DNA of 64,000 bases from Pomphorhynchus laevis (GCA_012934845.2 WNNJ02001928.1:62001-126000), one strand, 5' to 3'. Shown: positions 31,973-43,152, numbered from the stretch's first letter. Notes: generated by a model not told the origin, from the letters alone. Program-made: numbers and translations.

Positions 31973-32310
31973 GTTATTTCAGAGGAAATACATCATTAGC
32001 ATGTATTTGGCCCCGCTGCTATGTTGGGTAGAGGAGTTAGGGGCCGAAACCTGATAGCATAGCAGTTCCTCCTGATGACCTCTAATTCTTATTCTGATAC
32101 AACGTCTGTTATTTATTAGTCAATTCATAAAAATGACGTTTATTTTAAATTTTATTTTTTATTTTTTATTTTTTTAACTTGATTTAAATTATAGAAAATC
32201 TAAAAACAATTATTAATTTTATTATTTAATTATTAAATTTTGATTTAGCATTATTATGTTTTGTTTATTTTATAATTATATAACAATACGTAGACTCAGT
32301 TAGCTGATTT
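31973..32310 (+). repeat. Naiad 3' pseudo-LTR with structured module
   Basis: The module is at 31979-32078: GAGGAA (31982-31987)/TTCCTC (32066-32071), GGCCCC (32009-32014)/GGGGCC (32040-32045) and CTGCTATG (32016-32023)/CATAGCAG (32058-32065). All helices pair perfectly. It ends in 'actcagttagctgattt'. Confidence 0.85.
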
Positions 32311-32854
32311 AATCTTCATGTTCACAATGTTGACTTCGAGTCGGTTTTCCCCACAATATATAGTTAGAAAATTTAGAGCAGCTTGACCCATTTTTTAGAG
32401 CATACTAAAATTGATAAGTCATTAGCGTGTTGACCAATGGGCATTTTGGGGCATGCTCGTTATTTTCTTGAAAATAAAGAAAATTTTTCATTCCTACAAA
32501 GAGTGAAAATAGAATTGGTTTTAGATCAAAGTTAGAGAAAATTAAGTCAACTGTACTTAGAGCGTTATAATATGCATAAGTCTATTGCCTGTAGTGAGCT
32601 CTTAAAATTAGCCCATAGGGTTTTTAAACGCTTTTTTGGAGAAGGAAATATGACATTGAAATCACCGTTACACCGATTGGGGCAAAATGATCAATAATGT
32701 TATTTAGCATATCATATATATTAATGAAGATAGAGGAAACTGTAGTATTAGGACGAAAATGGTAACAAATTGGTGATATATCATAGCTATAAGTAACTAT
32801 ACAAAAGTCATTCGTTTGTATAGGTACTTACTCCAGATAATCAAATTTCATCAG
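32311..32854. other. Non-coding DNA, nothing recognised
   Basis: It is slightly less AT-rich than the elements. No open frame or shared repeat was found. Confidence 0.45.
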
Positions 32855-34420
32855 AGGAAATACGTAATTAGCACGCGTTTGCCCCCGCTGCTAACAATAT
32901 GTGCCAAAACTTTATAACATAGCAGTCATCTTAATGACCTCTAATCCTTATTCTGATACAACGTTTGTTGAAAATAGATAGCTCATATTTTCTACAAAGA
33001 AGCATTTGAAATGATTTCCTATTAAAGTTAGACGCGGTAGTTCGAATATCATCATTTACATTATTTCTGTTAGAATTTAACGGAATATTCAGAGAATGTG
33101 AATGCCTGATCATTCGGATATGTTCCCTTTGGCCATTTTGAGAAAAAGTTTATCCGATAACGTAAATACGAACGACATCAATCGGCTTTGTCAATCCTTG
33201 CATTTTCTGCGAAGTTCTGCAAATTTTTTCTACATCAAAATTTAAAGATATTTTTAAAATATAAGAAATATTACAAGTATTTGCAAGTATTAGGCCTAAC
33301 AGTATAAAGATTTGTAAAGTTCAAAATTACGAAATTTCAAATTGCAAAGGAACTTACAACTACCAAATATATTTTGATGAATCAAATCTAATTTGACTAA
33401 TTTGTACTTTTAAATCATTATATTTTCAAAAAATGTTAAACAACAAAATATTATTAAATATAAATTTAAACTCGAGACTAATCTAGTTTTTATTGGATTT
33501 TCATCTATGAAAAAATAAATAGTAATTTTTTTTACAAAAAATTGTAAAATTTATAAATTAACACAATATTTCCAAAAATAAATTAAAACTCTTAAGCGAA
33601 AATACTTATAGATAATAAATAATATGCTTTGTATTAGAATAAGCAAATTTTATTCGAGGAATTATTATTTTCAAATAAATTATTATATTAGATAATCAAA
33701 TTTAATCAGAGAAATTTATATTAATAAAATATAATACATTAAATAATGAAATTGTAATAATTTCCATAATATGTAACAATCAGAAATAACATAACGTAAC
33801 ATAACGATCAGATAAGATATTTGAATCAACGTATTTTATACTATCTAAATTAAAAATAAAGTTAAATCCACAAAATAATATAAACAAATTAAATTTAAAC
33901 TCTTAAGTGTCAAATTTTTATGGATGGATAATAAATAATATACTTCGTATTAGAATAAGATACTAGATAGTTTTACCAGAGGAATAATAGGTATCTGGGA
34001 TGACGGATGAACTGTCGACATTATGGACCAAAACTCAATCCCTCTTCAATAACCTCAGGTATACACGGTTATGAATAAAAACGTCATAACCGCCTAAATA
34101 CGCGGTTATGACGTATTTTCCCTATTAAAATTTGATGATTTAGTATTCTAATACAAAGCATATCCATCCACAAAAAAGTTTCGCTTAAAATTAATTTTTA
34201 ATGATATTCTGTTAATTTATATTTTTATATTTAATATTTTAATAATATTTTGTTGGTTATAAAAATATAAAAATTAAAATAAAATAAAAAAAAATTGGAT
34301 GGATAATAAATAATATACTTTGTATTAGAATATAATACTATATAATCAAATTTCATCAGAGGAAATACGACGTTAGCATGTATTTGGCACCGCTGCTATG
34401 CTGGTTCTAGGAATAAGGCT
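32855..34420. mobile_element. Cluster of Naiad 3'-end and pseudo-LTR scraps
   Basis: At least five pieces in mixed orientation: 32855-32965 (+, decayed module), 33570-33660 (+, RT end), 33720-33990 (+, RT end plus module start), 34085-34185 (-, module edge and RT end) and 34290-34420 (+, RT end and module). At 34081-34114 a 12-bp perfect hairpin (ACGTCATAACCG/CGGTTATGACGT) lies at the join of a + and a - piece. Confidence 0.65.
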
Positions 34421-34456
34421 CTTTGTTCTTAGATCTTTTGGTGTAACCCACGTAGT
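34415..34456 (+). repeat. Direct repeat flanking Merlin M1, left
   Basis: The sequence 'ggctctttgttcttag', then 'atcttttggtgtaacccacg', recurs at 35333-35378 with an 8-bp indel. Confidence 0.8.
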
Positions 34457-34619
34457 TTTAATCATTCTTTACAATTTATCTAACATAAATTATCTAATAT
34501 TATCTTTAAATTATCATAATATTATCTTTACAATAGAAAACAAATAACAATAAAAATAAATAATATTTTATTTATTTATAAACAATGTATATAAATATAC
34601 AACAATGGATATTTATATA

Positions 34620-35330
34620 TCGTGGAAGATCTTGGAAAAATTTTTTATAAACTTAATAAGTTGATACCGGAAACTGATTTTAGTGAAGATAAACTTGGTG
34701 GCCCTGGAAAAATAGTGCAAATAGATGAAACCATGTTAAATTACAAGTGTAAGTCTCATCGTGGAAGATCTTACACAAACAGAACCGACGCTTTGTGTAT
34801 TGTCGAGGTCGGGGATAAAATTGAAAGATCCTTTGCTAGAGTAATCGCGGATAAAGCACAAACCACTATTCTACCCATAATATCCTCACAAGTGCTTCCC
34901 CATTCGACTATAATGACCGACGAGCACAAGTCGTATAGCAGATTAAATAAAAATGGATATGAACATAAGACAGTATGTCATAAATATAATTTTGTTGATA
35001 AAAATACTGGTGCTCATACTCAGTCTGTGGAGTCCTTTAACGGCCAAATAAAAAACGAAATAAAGAAGCAGAAAGGGGTATTAACTACATATAGACCCAA
35101 TTTCCTTAAAGAGTTTTGTTTATTTTATAACAATCGTGAGAAATATCAGTATATAATTTTTGATTTAATAAAAGTTTAATATGATTAACGATTTTTATTT
35201 ATTTATTTATTTTATTTATTTTTTTTAATTTATTTATGTATTTATTTTTTATTTTTTATTTTTTTATTTTTTATTTTTTTATTCATCAGAGGTAGAATTT
35301 TCCCCCCGGGGGGAAAATTCTACCTCTGAT
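34620..35330 (+). mobile_element. Merlin-type DNA transposon M1, 5'-truncated
   Basis: It carries the 3' two-thirds of the transposase and a 3' terminal palindrome. The 5' terminal repeat and zinc-binding N-terminus are missing. At the truncation (34620-34634) sits a 15-bp patch, 'tcgtggaagatcttg', copied from the transposase interior (34758-34772), a sign of template switching. The 46-bp perfect palindrome at the 3' end (about 35284-35329) reads ATCAGAGG...CCTCTGAT. Confidence 0.85.
34634..35179 (+). pseudogene. Merlin transposase, N-terminally truncated
   Basis: It holds all three catalytic positions: D in VQIDETML, D in IMTDEHKSY and E in QSVESFNGQIK. The first 115 residues of the family protein, with the Cys-rich DNA-binding part, are absent. 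It is identical or nearly so to the other two Merlin copies over the shared region. The ATG available here (34622) is not the native start. Confidence 0.85.
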
Positions 35331-35332
35331 CC

Positions 35333-35378
35333 AGGCTCTTTGTTCTTAGGTGTAATGATCTTTTGGTGTAACCCACGT
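35333..35378 (+). repeat. Direct repeat flanking Merlin M1, right
   Basis: This is the partner of 34415-34456 and carries an extra 'gtgtaatg'. Confidence 0.8.
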
Positions 35379-36047
35379 ATTTTTTCTGATATACAACAAA
35401 AATATTTCCGTTTGTATGTTCAAACGGAAACCTATAACTCATCAAAATAAAATTATGTAATGACTATATATTATTAATAATTATTTTAATAGAGATTGGT
35501 TCTTATTATTAAAAAAAATAAAACATTAATTATTTAATGTTTATTAAATAAACATTTAATTATTTAATGTTTTTTATTTTATTTAATTATTTTATTATTA
35601 ATTATTTAATTTTTATTTCCTTAATTTTTATTCGTTTGAAATCGTGCATAAAATTCGATAAAATAAAATTCGAAATTTGATAATATCCCAGTTTATACAG
35701 ATAAATTAGTATTCTAATCCTTATTCTTATACATCGTCTGTTATTTATTAGTCAATTCAGAACAATTGACTTTATATTAAAATTTCAATTTTAAATTGTA
35801 ACTTAATATTATACAAAATTATATACAAAATTGATGCACTTCACCAATTGCTGAATGAACCAAGCGCCCTTCTATAAACCCATAAAAACTCGGTGGGAGT
35901 AAGTTACGCCTACTTAAATGGTCGCGGATTCTACGCGCAAGCGCTTTTTCGTAGATGGATATAAGGGATTTTTTAATTCAGATCATTTGCAAATCTTTTG
36001 GACATTAAACCGATTTTTAACATTTAAATATTTTAAATAATTGAAAA
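35379..36047. other. AT-rich DNA with a Naiad scrap
   Basis: Positions 35705-35830 match the middle of a Naiad pseudo-LTR ('ctgttatttattagtcaatt' followed by the 'taactt' tract). The remainder is simple AT-rich sequence; 35880-35990 is GC-richer and unassigned. Confidence 0.45.
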
Positions 36048-36147
36048 TGATCCATTATTAACAAATAATTATTGGAGCTGGATGAAAGGAAATAAAAAGT
36101 TATTTTTATATTTCGCTAACTTATGTTAGCATCTGCAGAACATTACA
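36048..36147 (+). mobile_element. Foldback element, solitary left arm
   Basis: It matches the left arm of the element at 14636-14852 ('aataattattggagctgga', 'ttcgctaactt', 'gttagcatct'). The right arm is missing. Confidence 0.7.
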
Positions 36148-36219
36148 ATGTGTTTTTAATGTTTACATGCCTTTATAAAAATTCAAAGTAATCGCCGCCG
36201 TGTTCTTTGAGAATAAAGA

Positions 36220-36700
36220 AATAAAGGCCGAAAATGAATAAAGGCCGAAAATGAATAAAGGCCGAAACCTTATTGCATAGCAGTTTCCTCCTGATGATCT
36301 CTGATCTCTATAAATCACATTGTATGTGATTTATTAGTCAATTTATAAAAATTGATTTTTTTTAATTTTAATTATAATGTCAATCGTGCTGTTTTATACA
36401 TGTATTTAAACATATCTTTGTTTGTCGAGCAATAAAAGCCGATACCGGATTTCATAGCAGCTTCTTATGTTTACTTCTAAGCCTTTTCTTTATGTATCGT
36501 CTGTAATTTATTAGTCAATTTATAAAAATTGATTTTTATCTTAAATTTTAACTTGATAAATTCTATCGTCATATTAATATAAATTGTATAAAATATTATA
36601 TAATTATTTATATTTTATCTTTATTTTTATTTATTTATAGTATCATATACGTAAAGTCAGTTATTTGATCTGTTGATTAATTAAAAACTAAAAAAATTAA
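36220..36700 (+). mobile_element. Diverged Naiad pseudo-LTR variants
   Basis: It starts with 'aataaaggccgaaaatg' in nearly three tandem units (36220-36266), then module-like 'gcatagcagtttcctcctga'. A second module remnant follows (36440-36510, 'aaagccgataccggatttca'), then the tail 'cagttatttgatctg'. This is a second, older pseudo-LTR subfamily. Confidence 0.55.
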
Positions 36701-36810
36701 ATTTATTTAAAAATAAATGACTTATTCAGTTAATTTGAACACTTATAAATGAATGTATAAATGTATTTGATTACTAATTATTTCTAAAATAAAATATATT
36801 TTTCAAATAA
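36518..36810 (+). repeat. 293-bp duplicated segment, copy 1
   Basis: It is nearly identical to 44548-44841. It includes the variant Naiad tail plus about 130 bp beyond its end, so the duplicated unit is not simply a pseudo-LTR. Confidence 0.85.
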
Positions 36811-37636
36811 TTCAATAGTGAATTAAATAAATTATTCAATAAGATTATAATTTGCGAAGAAAATATATTTAAATATATTTTATGAAGTTTTTGGTATTAA
36901 ATGTAATTTTTCTACACTAAAAGCCTCGCTTTTTGACTTGACAGTTCGTTACAATCGCTTTGACTTAATTTTATTATCAAATGCGTTGTTTTTTAGAAGA
37001 CAAGAACATCATCTGATACAAGTCAAACTGGTTTGATTTGCATAGTAAATTTGATAAAGAGATACATCATATCATCATCGGGATATTAAAATTGTGAAAC
37101 ACAGTGTTCACATATGTATTATGTAATTTCACGGAAAATACCTGTTGAAATTTTAAGCTGCAAAAATTGAAATTTGTAAAGTTTCCGCTGCATTGATAAA
37201 TGCCGAGCTGATTTTGAAAACACACCAACCTGGCATTACAGATAGTATCTCTACTACGAAAAATCATTCAAGTGTAACTACCTGTCACACATAATATTGA
37301 ATTCGTTATAAGGACACTTTACATTGATGTAATTTTGGTACATGGTGTTTGATAAGGTAAGCGCTTTTTTATACCTATACAATCTCTAGCCATTTTTCTT
37401 CACGCATCCAAGAAATATATTTTACATCAAAAGTACATATGGAAATTCACACAGCAAAATGTTTTTTACATGGACGACATTCAAACTGATTTTGTGCAGA
37501 AACAAAAGGAATTGAGTCATACACGTTTAATTTCAATAAAACCGTCTTAACTCAAAAAATGGTCTAGAAAATCTAGAGTAGCTTAGTGATAACAAGTTCT
37601 TCAGCCAACGACTCTCACTTTTTCACAAGTCAAAAG
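36811..37636. other. Non-coding or 5' flank of the possible host gene
   Basis: Mixed composition with no element match. A 66-codon minus-strand frame (37067-37267) is unsupported. Confidence 0.35.
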
Positions 37637-38052
37637 GTAAGATATTATTTTTATTGAATATTCATCGACTTAGTAATGCCATATGTCCATGAACCACGTT
37701 TGATTTTTATAATATTCGTTATCTCTTTTATCAGTGATATTAATGATCAAGAATTACCTTTGAGATGTACTCCTCAATTAGATTTGTATTTGAACGAAGG
37801 TTATGTTAGATACGCGTAAAATGTTGTGTTTATCAAAATTCAATTAATTATGCTAGATTATGACAGTTTCGATCCACAGTGGATGTTTTCAAGTCAAAAT
37901 AATAATTTATTTAGTAATTAATAAATTATTATTTATTCATTAATAAATGTTGAGTTTTTCCGAGATTTAAAAAAGTATTTTTTTCATAGTGTTACTAATG
38001 ATTTTGGTTATGTTATGTTATTTTTTGTAAATTACATAATTTACTTTTAGAT
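37637..38052 (+). other. Possible 5' intron of the gene at 38054
   Basis: 'caaaag|gtaagata' near 37637 fits a splice donor, and 'tttacttttag|ataATG' at about 38050 fits an acceptor with a pyrimidine-rich lead two bases before the ATG. It would be an intron of about 0.41 kb in the 5' UTR. This is inferred from consensus only. Confidence 0.35.
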
Positions 38053-38053
38053 A

Positions 38054-38365
38054 ATGGGTTTGAAACCAAGTAAATCTAAGCAGGCTAAGAATATGGAAGT
38101 CAAAAGCAGTCCAGAATTGGATCGTCCTTCGCAAACTAATTATCAACAATATGGCTACTCACCATATATGAGTACGGGAATGAACCCTGTTAATCCAGCT
38201 GTCCAGCCGTCTTTCTGTCCCCAACACGTCAACCACATGGCCATGGCGCAGCATGCAACGCCTATACCGCTTATGCGATGTGTACCTATAAACACTCACA
38301 GACCACTTATGAATAACCAATTACAACCGCGTTCGTTCAACAGTCAATACAGGTGGGGATATTAA
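38054..38365 (+). CDS. Possible small host protein, N-myristoylation-like start
   Basis: 103 residues. It starts MGLKPSKSKQAK, where Gly2 and the basic Ser/Lys run resemble an N-myristoyl membrane-anchoring signal. The rest is hydrophilic and rich in Pro, Asn, Gln, Met and Tyr (YQQYGYSPYMSTGMNP, QPSFCPQHVNHMAMAQHA), and ends in RWGY. There is no transmembrane segment or known domain that I recognise. Support for a real gene: balanced codon composition in a very AT-rich setting, an acceptor-like site just upstream, and AATAAA about 40 bp after the stop. I do not know the family. It could instead be an exon of a longer gene. Confidence 0.45.
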   Translation: MGLKPSKSKQAKNMEVKSSPELDRPSQTNYQQYGYSPYMSTGMNPVNPAVQPSFCPQHVNHMAMAQHATPIPLMRCVPINTHRPLMNNQLQPRSFNSQYRWGY

Positions 38366-38753
38366 CATATTCGGTGTTCACATGTGAAAACTAAAATTTT
38401 GCAAATAAATTGTTCTGATTTTTCTTTGTTAACGACATAAAGTTGCTCAGAATTTACAAAAAAATACAAGAATACATTTATTTATAAATGTATTTTTTAT
38501 TTATAAAAAAATACATTTTTATACATTTTATAAAAAAATAAAAGTAAATATGATAAAAGTAAATATGATTAATAACAAATTAATCAATTTGTTATTATTT
38601 AATTAAATTATAATTAAATAATAATTATTTAATTAAATTTACAATTAAATTATATTGTTATTATCAATATAAGCAACGAAACGAAAATTTAATTGCAAAA
38701 TTGAATCAGCGAATTTCTAAATTTGCGAAAATTGTAAATTTTAAAAAATTTTA

Positions 38754-39850
38754 AATGTATATTAAAACTACTTTCTGTTTATATGAATAAAATACTTAAA
38801 GTAATTAAAGCACACTTCATAAACTATTGTAGGATAATTGAAATTAATACTGGTATAAAACACTATTTTAGTATTAATTCTACAAAAGAATTTTTAGAAC
38901 AGACAAAAGGAATAAATTTTCAAAATATAAATACGTACGATTTTAGTACGCTTTATACAAATCTAGATTTAGTAGATATTAAAGAAGCGTTAGTAAAATT
39001 AATTAATCTTATATTCGGAAAAAGATATACATATATATGTTATAATAATTATAACGCCTATCTAACAAAAATTAAACCATCAAATAAATATAAATATATG
39101 GATAAAATTGAATTAATAGAATCCTTAAATATTTTGATAAATCAAAATTATTTAAAAGTAGGGACATCTATATTTAGACAAGTAAAAGGTGTTCCAATGG
39201 GTGGTAATAATAGCCCAATTATAGCTGACTTGTTTTTAAGCTTTATAGAATATGAATTTGTTCATAACTGTGTAAAAACTAAATCTAAACAATATAAATA
39301 TATGAAATATATGTTTCGATACATTGATGATATATGTGTATTTAATTCTAATAATTTTTATTCAATTAGTGAGCACATTTATCCAGAAAGCCTTATTCTT
39401 AACAAAACCAATATTAATGATAAAGAAGGTGTATATCTAGATATGAACATTAAATTAACATTAACTAAAACTACTATTAATTTATATCGTAAAGATGACA
39501 TATTTAAATTTACAAGAAACATATTTTTGCATGAGCATTCATGCATACCATATAATATAAAATATAATACATTAAATAATGAAATTTTAAGAATTGCAAC
39601 AATATGTAATGATATTGGCTTTCTTCAAAATCATTTAAATAATTTAATAGATACATATTTTAAACTAGGTTACTATAAAAATAACATCAAGCAGAAAATA
39701 GTAAAATATATAAATCAACACAATAATATAAAGAATAAATTTAAAATCATTTGCGGAAAATTTTTAGGATAAGAAATAACATACTTTGTACTTAGAGGAT
39801 AAAGGTTATTAGCATGTATTTAGCTCCGCTGCTATGCTGGGTCGAGGAAA
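38754..39850 (+). mobile_element. Naiad copy D, 5'-truncated
   Basis: RT plus the first 70 bp of pseudo-LTR (39780-39850, 'gcatgtatttagctccgctg'), cut off inside the module. The endonuclease is missing. Confidence 0.85.
38783..39772 (+). CDS. Naiad reverse transcriptase (copy D)
   Basis: An uninterrupted 329-residue frame with motif A (YDFSTLYT), motif B (VPMGGNNSPIIADLFL, where others have NSS) and motif C (YIDDICVF). The C-terminus ends KFKIICGKFLG, changed from KLLSGKFLWMD. Without endonuclease and linker it cannot be autonomous. Confidence 0.85.
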   Translation: MNKILKVIKAHFINYCRIIEINTGIKHYFSINSTKEFLEQTKGINFQNINTYDFSTLYTNLDLVDIKEALVKLINLIFGKRYTYICYNNYNAYLTKIKPSNKYKYMDKIELIESLNILINQNYLKVGTSIFRQVKGVPMGGNNSPIIADLFLSFIEYEFVHNCVKTKSKQYKYMKYMFRYIDDICVFNSNNFYSISEHIYPESLILNKTNINDKEGVYLDMNIKLTLTKTTINLYRKDDIFKFTRNIFLHEHSCIPYNIKYNTLNNEILRIATICNDIGFLQNHLNNLIDTYFKLGYYKNNIKQKIVKYINQHNNIKNKFKIICGKFLG

Positions 39851-41049
39851 ATTAAATTATAAAATTGTAAAATTTTATATGATTTTTTATTAAATTAGAA
39901 AATTTAATAATAATTTAGCATAATAACAAATATACATAATATACATAATATACATAATTTATCAATTCATAATTCATTACATAATTCATAATTTATAAAC
40001 TATTTTATAAACAAAATTTAAATACTAACAATGACTGCAGAAGTATTAAAAACAGCGAAAGTTTTAATAATTTTGGCATAGAATTTATATAATTTAAATT
40101 TGTATATTTATAAATTAATATCACACTATATTATATATTAAATACTTTGCAAAATATTGAATATGCTATGTATAGCGTATATATTACATGGTGTGCATTG
40201 CATAAATATTTGTATTAAAATATAACGTGGTAAAATAATAATTATTTTATTTTTCCACATCACCAAAATTTTAAATTTTTATAGATCAATCAAAGTTATT
40301 TAAATTCTATAGTTATACATTGTCTACTTTTTTAGGGATTAAAAATTCATTAGAAAATTAATTTATAATGAATTGAAAGCTAATTTTCGGAAAGTATGTT
40401 CAAATATGTACTTTCTTCTCTCAATTACAGTCATATACTTACAAATCTCATTTCATTATTATCAGTGAAGTGTTGTAGGAACAAACAAAATATAGAAGAC
40501 GTCTTTGCAATATCCAGCTCAAGTAAATTTGATGATATTAAGGAGTTTTTAGACATTAGCATTTTAGTGTATGACTTTAAAATTACAATACATTGTACCT
40601 CACGTCTATGCGTGACAATATCTCGAATGTTTTATCTCAAAATATTCTCATTATAAATCGAATAGTTTCTATTCGTTTTTGGAATTTTAGTGGATAAATA
40701 AAAGCCCTACAAAGTCTTTAACTGTATGTATATTTGGTTCAATTGTAGTTATTTAAACTGCAGTAATTATTTTTAAATTATTTAAACTGTAAATTCGTAA
40801 AAATGTTGAATAAAATATAGTAAATTAGATTAGATTTTTCTTATTGTTCAAGCTAAAAGTTGAGAAATATTGGCAATAAGAATGAATTAACTAACTTTAA
40901 ATATATCTCTGGATTTACATTCATTTTGAAAAATGAATGTAAACTTAAACGGTGTTTTAATAATTAAATTAATTAATTAAAATTAATTTAGTTGAACTAA
41001 AAAACGTGGAAATGTTGATTTTAAATAGTTTGCTTCTTTCTTCCCGTTG
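39851..41049. other. AT-rich DNA, no supported gene
   Basis: An 86-codon frame at 40396-40656 (MFKYVLSSLNYSHILTNL...) is the only one of note. It has no recognisable domain and no splice context I trust. Confidence 0.4.
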
Positions 41050-41300
41050 TTTACACACAAAAGGAATAAATTTTTAAAATAAATTTATATACTTACGATT
41101 TTAGTACGCAATTTCAAATTTAGATTTAGCTGATATTGAAGTAACGTTATAAAAATTAATTAACAATAATATTGATATTAATATCAATATTAATATTCAG
41201 AATACATGTGTTAACTATATAATAATATAATAAATATATCTCCTATCTAACTAAAATTCAACAATTAAGTAAATTGAAATATATGGATAAAGTTGAATAT
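41050..41300 (+). mobile_element. Naiad RT remnant, forward
   Basis: It is degraded but alignable: 'acaaaaggaataaatttt', 'tacgattttagtacgc', 'tttagatttagctgatatt' and 'tatatggataaagttgaa' follow the RT order around motif A. Confidence 0.7.
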
Positions 41301-41304
41301 ATCG

Positions 41305-41705
41305 TCAATGTTGATTTTATTAAGAATAAGGCTACCTGGATAAATTTGTTAACTTATTAAATAAAATTTATATGAGCTTAATATACATATCAGCAATATA
41401 CGGAAGCATATATTTCATATCTTTAAATGTTTTGGTTTATTTTTCACTGGCCAGGACAGATTCATATAATATAATATTAAATATGTCAGCTATTATTGGG
41501 CTATTATAGCATCCCATTGGAACACCTTTTATTTGTTTAAATATAGAAGTTCGTATTTTTAAATAATTTTGATTTATCAAAATATTTAAGACTTCTATCT
41601 ATTCAATTTTATCCATATATTTATATTTACTTTATTGTTGAATTAGTGTATGATAAACGTTTTAGTAATTGTTGCATACATATGTATTTCTTTTTCCGAA
41701 TAATT
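41305..41705 (-). mobile_element. Naiad RT remnant, reverse
   Basis: It is the reverse complement of RT between about the motif C downstream region ('attaagaataaggct') and motif A. It includes 'cccattggaacacctttta' (motif B). Head-to-head with 41050-41300. Confidence 0.75.
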
Positions 41706-41724
41706 TATTTAAAAAATAATAATT

Positions 41725-41990
41725 ATTCGGAAATAATGGACATTCTCGAAACATATTTCTAACAAGTGTGTCAAGGCAACTGAAAGAATGTCTTCCTTTA
41801 GAAACAGGTAATTTGTCCTTCGACGGTGCTCTAAGATTCTTTAAGGTGATGATTGTTCCTATATTGACATGTAGTATACAGGCGATCTAGCTTGATCTTA
41901 CTACTGCTAATTTCCGCAAATTCGATTCGCTTCAATGGAGGTTTATTAAACATATAACAGGGCTCTTACCTATGACCTCTTCGACATAGT
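41725..41990 (+). pseudogene. LINE RT-like C-terminal fragment
   Basis: Plus-strand reading: 'LKECLPLETGNLSFDGALRF', 'FKVMIVPILTCSIQAI' and 'RKFDSLQWRFIKHITGL'. This pattern (F...VLP.L.Y..., L.KLD...RF.K.I.GL) is typical of the region after the palm in APE LINEs. It is one short exon-like piece with a stop. Confidence 0.45.
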
Positions 41991-42352
41991 TATTATTACA
42001 TACTTATGAATATTAATATATTCATATTTTATTTTTTAAAGCTTTATTAATATAAGCTAGATCTAATTGTTTTACTGTTGTAAAATAATTTAAATTGGCA
42101 GATTGAAATTATTCTACAAAATATTTTTTGTAAAATAGATGAATATTTTTATTTAATAATATTAATAATAATATTTTTTATTTTTTTTTATTTTTTATTA
42201 CATCGTAATGGTTACACGCAAATAGGTTCAAAATAAAAGGTTTTCGCCTTAATGAAATTATTATGAATTAGTATTATATTATCTCGCTCTCTCAACAATT
42301 AAGTAAGATCCGAGCAGTTGGATTTCCCAAGATTCGCCGGAAGGATTGTCGG
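41991..42352. other. AT-rich spacer ending in a GC-richer 60 bp
   Basis: The last part (42300-42352, 'gatttcccaagattcgccgg') differs in composition. It may belong to the RLE-type fragment found beyond Merlin M2. Confidence 0.35.
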
Positions 42353-43152
42353 ATCAGAGGTAGAATTTCCCCCCCCCTAGGCGATCAGAGGTAAAATTTC
42401 CCCCCCTAGATCACTACGAACAGCTACTTTTTTTTTCCTCCTAAACTATAAATAAAAAAAATTCAGATTTACCCCATGGATAACCTAGATCACTACGAAC
42501 AGCTAATAATTAGCTCAACACAGCAAGATTTTATAGACCACTTGTTTGATTCAAGGTATTTAGTTCGGTCTATGAAATGCATTATCTGTGATACTTATAT
42601 GAAGCTTAGTCTTTATAAACGTTCTATTGATGGATATGGTTGGAGGTGTTATAAGAATGGCTGCACAAACTTAAAAAAATACATTTCAATACGAAAGGGA
42701 AGTTTTTTTGATGGGTTTTCGATTGATATTAGAACTATTTTACGTGTGTTAATCAAGAAATGTGTGAAGCAGCCAACACACTCAATAATAGCCTCTAAAA
42801 TCACATCGGATCGGACCATTAGAAAAATTTTTTATAAACTTAATAAGTTGATACCGGAAACTGATTTTAGTGAAGATAAACTTGGTGGCCCTGGAAAAAT
42901 AGTGCAAATAGATGAAACCATGTTAAATTACAAGTGTAAGTCTCATCGTGGAAGATCTTACACAAACAGAACCGACGCTTTGTGTATTGTCGAGGTCGGG
43001 GATAAAATTGAAAGATCCTTTGCTAGAGTAATCGCGGATAAAGCACAAACCACTATTCTACCCATAATATCCTCACAAGTGCTTCCCCATTCGACTATAA
43101 TGACCGACGAGCACAAGTCGTATAGCAGATTAAATAAAAATGGATATGAATT
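42353..43152 (+). mobile_element. Merlin DNA transposon M2, 3'-truncated
   Basis: The 5' terminal repeat is doubled: ATCAGAGGTAGAATTTCCCC at 42353 and ATCAGAGGTAAAATTTCCCC at 42384. The leader and the transposase start follow. The 3' quarter is lost. M2 and M3 are nearly identical and inverted. Confidence 0.85.

Larger units (their letters stand above)
28442..32310 (+). mobile_element. Naiad-type Penelope-like element, best copy
   Basis: About 3.87 kb: 5' pseudo-LTR (28442-28787), a structured leader (28788-29225), GIY-YIG endonuclease, CxC linker and RT (29226-31941), then 3' pseudo-LTR (31973-32310). The permuted order, endonuclease first and linked by a CxC motif to RT, is the published hallmark of Naiad/Chlamys elements. 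Canonical Penelope has the endonuclease at the C-terminus. The coding region has two interruptions, one between endonuclease and linker and one before RT. Near identity to the pieces at 38.8, 46.9 and 62.7-64 kb indicates fairly recent family activity. Confidence 0.88.

Noticed and set aside
31973-32310. LTR of a retrovirus-like element
   Set aside because: The coding content is a Penelope-like endonuclease and RT with no gag, protease or integrase. These are pseudo-LTRs from partial tandem insertion.
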